DNA of 64,000 nt from Bradyrhizobium sp. WD16. GTDB taxonomy: Bacteria; Pseudomonadota; Alphaproteobacteria; Rhizobiales; Xanthobacteraceae. The notes under the pieces are model-generated. The model saw nothing but the letters and a program-made list of their open reading frames with translations. It ran no database searches and was not told the origin of the DNA. The DNA lies in NCBI RefSeq assembly GCF_024181725.1, contig NZ_CP028908.1, forward strand, positions 2,108,001-2,172,000. Direction: 5' to 3'. A program made the translations under genes and the position numbers. This document shows, piece after piece, positions 62,553-64,000 of the stretch (positions are counted from its first letter, which is position 1; each line of letters begins with the position of its first letter).

Positions 62553-63497
62553 ATGTCCTCACCCGCTACCGCACCGGCCCCCGCCGGCCGTCCGCTGACC
62601 CTCGGCGCGGCGGCGGTGATGGTGGTCCTCTGCCTGTCGTGGGGACTCAATCAGGTGGCGATCAAGCTGGCATTGCCCGACATCCCTCCGCTGATGATGG
62701 CGACATTGCGCTCCACCGGCGGCTTGCTCATGGTGATGCTTGTGGCGCGGCTGCGCGGCGTCGACATCTTCGAGCGCGATGACACTCTCAAGGCGGGGAT
62801 GCTGGCCGGACTGCTGTTCGGTCTTGAATTCATCGTGATCTATCGCGGGCTGCTGTGGACTACGGCGACGCGCGCGGTTGTGTTTCTTTATGTCGCGCCT
62901 TTTGTCGTCGCACTGGCCTCGTTCCGCCTCGGTGAGCGGCTGGGGCCGATGCAGTGGGGCGGACTGGCCCTGTCCTTCGCCGGGGTGGCGCTGGCAATCG
63001 GGGTTCCCCAGACAGATGTCGACGCCACAGTGATGATCGGCGATCTGATGGTCGTCGCCGGAGGCGTATTGTGGGCCGCTACCACCATCGTGGTGAAACT
63101 GTCGCCTTTGCTCAGCGCCCCGGCGGAGAAGACCCTGGCCTACCAATTGGCGGTGTCGATCCCCATACTGGGACTGGGATCTCTCGCGTTCGGCGAGCGG
63201 ATCACCGGCTGGCCCGGTGTCGTCGCCTCTATGTCGTTGGTCTATCAGACGTTTTGGGTCGTCGGCCTGACCTTTTTGTTCTGGTTCATGCTCGTGCGAA
63301 GTTTTTCTGCCAGCAAATTGTCGGCATTTACCTTCATGACCCCGCTGTTTGGCGTGACTGCCGGACACTTCGTGCTGCACGACCCTTTGAGCCCAGCCTT
63401 CGTGGCCGCTGCGGTGCTGGTCATCGCCGGGCTGATGCTCGTTAACCGCCCGGTACGCGTTCCCGTCGATCCGTTGTTGACCGTCACCAAAACCTGA
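62553..63497 (+). CDS. EamA/DMT-superfamily transporter
   Basis: A 314-residue inner-membrane protein with ten predicted helices in two EamA repeats. The first contains VMVVLCLSWGLNQVAIKLAL and FIVIYRGLLWTTATRAVVFL, the second VVAGGVLWAATTIVVKLSPL and SAFTFMTPLFGVTAGHFVLH. The substrate is unknown; amino acids or metabolites are exported by relatives. Start ATG at 62553, 26 bp after zur. It is probably co-transcribed with zur. Confidence 0.92.
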   Translation: MSSPATAPAPAGRPLTLGAAAVMVVLCLSWGLNQVAIKLALPDIPPLMMATLRSTGGLLMVMLVARLRGVDIFERDDTLKAGMLAGLLFGLEFIVIYRGLLWTTATRAVVFLYVAPFVVALASFRLGERLGPMQWGGLALSFAGVALAIGVPQTDVDATVMIGDLMVVAGGVLWAATTIVVKLSPLLSAPAEKTLAYQLAVSIPILGLGSLAFGERITGWPGVVASMSLVYQTFWVVGLTFLFWFMLVRSFSASKLSAFTFMTPLFGVTAGHFVLHDPLSPAFVAAAVLVIAGLMLVNRPVRVPVDPLLTVTKT

Positions 63498-63509
63498 TAT
63501 CTGAGCGCC

Positions 63510-64000
63510 ATGAACAAGCCAGAAACGAATTTGTCTGCCGTCGACGTTGCCGGGCCTGCCCCGCGCCACACTACCGCTGCCGTCAAGGTCGGCCACGTCA
63601 CCGTCGGTGGCGGGGCGCCGATCGTGGTCCAGTCGATGACCAACACCGATACGGCCGATATCGCATCGACCGTGGCTCAGGTTGCGGCGTTGGCCCGCGC
63701 CGGGTCGGAACTGGTGCGGATCACGGTGGATCGCGACGAGGCCGCTGCGGCGGTGCCGCAAATCCGCGAGCAGCTCGACAAGCGCGGCGTCAACGTGCCG
63801 CTGGTCGGCGATTTCCACTACATCGGTCACAAGCTGCTTGCCGATCATCCGGCCTGCGCCGAGGCGCTGGCCAAGTACCGGATCAATCCGGGCAATGTCG
63901 GCTTCAAGGACAAGCGTGATACCCAGTTCAGCGCCATTGTTGAAATGGCGATCAAGCACGGCAAGGCCGTGCGCATCGGCGCCAATTGGGGTTCGCTCGA
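63510..64000 (+). CDS. ispG: 4-hydroxy-3-methylbut-2-enyl diphosphate synthase, 3' end outside window
   Basis: First part (about 163 residues) of the 4Fe-4S enzyme GcpE of the MEP isoprenoid pathway. After a short leader it reads [20 protein letters not shown] then [20 protein letters not shown], and later [20 protein letters not shown] and [18 protein letters not shown], all IspG landmarks. Start ATG at 63510, 13 bp after the transporter stop. The cluster-binding cysteines lie beyond the window. Confidence 0.95.
   Translation, partial: MNKPETNLSAVDVAGPAPRHTTAAVKVGHVTVGGGAPIVVQSMTNTDTADIASTVAQVAALARAGSELVRITVDRDEAAAAVPQIREQLDKRGVNVPLVGDFHYIGHKLLADHPACAEALAKYRINPGNVGFKDKRDTQFSAIVEMAIKHGKAVRIGANWGSL

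Overview
The window looks like a chromosomal segment of an alphaproteobacterium of the order Hyphomicrobiales, most like the Bradyrhizobium/Rhodopseudomonas group. This rests on the high GC, on rhizobial gene blocks (usp-nfu-tsaB-rimI-fur-miaB-phoH-ybeY-corC-lnt; rplS-trmD-rimM-rpsP-ffh next to leuC/leuD; zur-eamA-ispG), on RegB/RegA, and on a 49-bp palindrome of a type common in rhizobial genomes. No tRNA, rRNA, CRISPR array, transposase or phage gene was seen. The taxonomy is inference.

Layout. 1-14.5 kb (all minus strand): trmB (cut by the window edge), an XRE regulator, lnt, corC, ybeY, phoH, miaB, a HAD phosphatase, a Fur-type regulator, rimI, tsaB, nfu, a universal stress protein, trpS and murJ. 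This is a housekeeping block for tRNA modification, ribosome maturation, lipoprotein acylation, Fe-S delivery and lipid II flipping. 14.8-20.1 kb: an adenosine-kinase-like sugar kinase, a serine-beta-lactamase-like hydrolase, and four small secreted Tyr/His/Gly-rich proteins, two of them paralogues. 20.2-28.6 kb: leuC, rplS-trmD-rimM-rpsP-ffh, a remnant of a CoA-transferase gene, an unusual cysteine-rich protein, leuD and a zincin-like metallopeptidase. 28.7-32.6 kb: a small secreted protein and a phosphoketolase-acetate kinase operon whose phosphoketolase gene carries a one-base frameshift. 32.8-46.3 kb: pirin, exonuclease, YccF, adenylate cyclase, MBL hydrolase, MmcB, heme oxygenase, the RegB/RegA redox two-component pair, an ABC-2 exporter, PHB depolymerase and a YgjP-like metallopeptidase. 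46.4-64 kb: PBP1A, a DUF1304 protein, glnD, OsmC, mutS, pcaF, an emrAB-marR efflux operon, patatin, zur, an EamA transporter and the start of ispG.

The most striking non-coding signal is a family of 75-79 bp near-perfect palindromes, here called modules A, B, C and D. They begin with CTAGTGT and end with ACACTAG. They occur alone, as halves, as one chimera, and as ordered tandem arrays (B-A, C-D-A, B-C-D-A, and D-C inverted twice) in which neighbouring modules are separated by exactly 13 nt of conserved spacer. Their stems show compensatory base changes between copies. They sit at gene borders: one supplies the trpS stop codon, and a fused relic lies just upstream of fur. They also lie beside murJ and beside glnD, genes I recall as neighbours in other rhizobia. 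I know of no description of such modular arrays, but I could not search for one.

A second candidate novelty is the 166-residue protein at 26772-27272. It has a CxxC-containing two-helix membrane domain, an internal twin-arginine-like segment and a 34-residue tail with eight cysteines.
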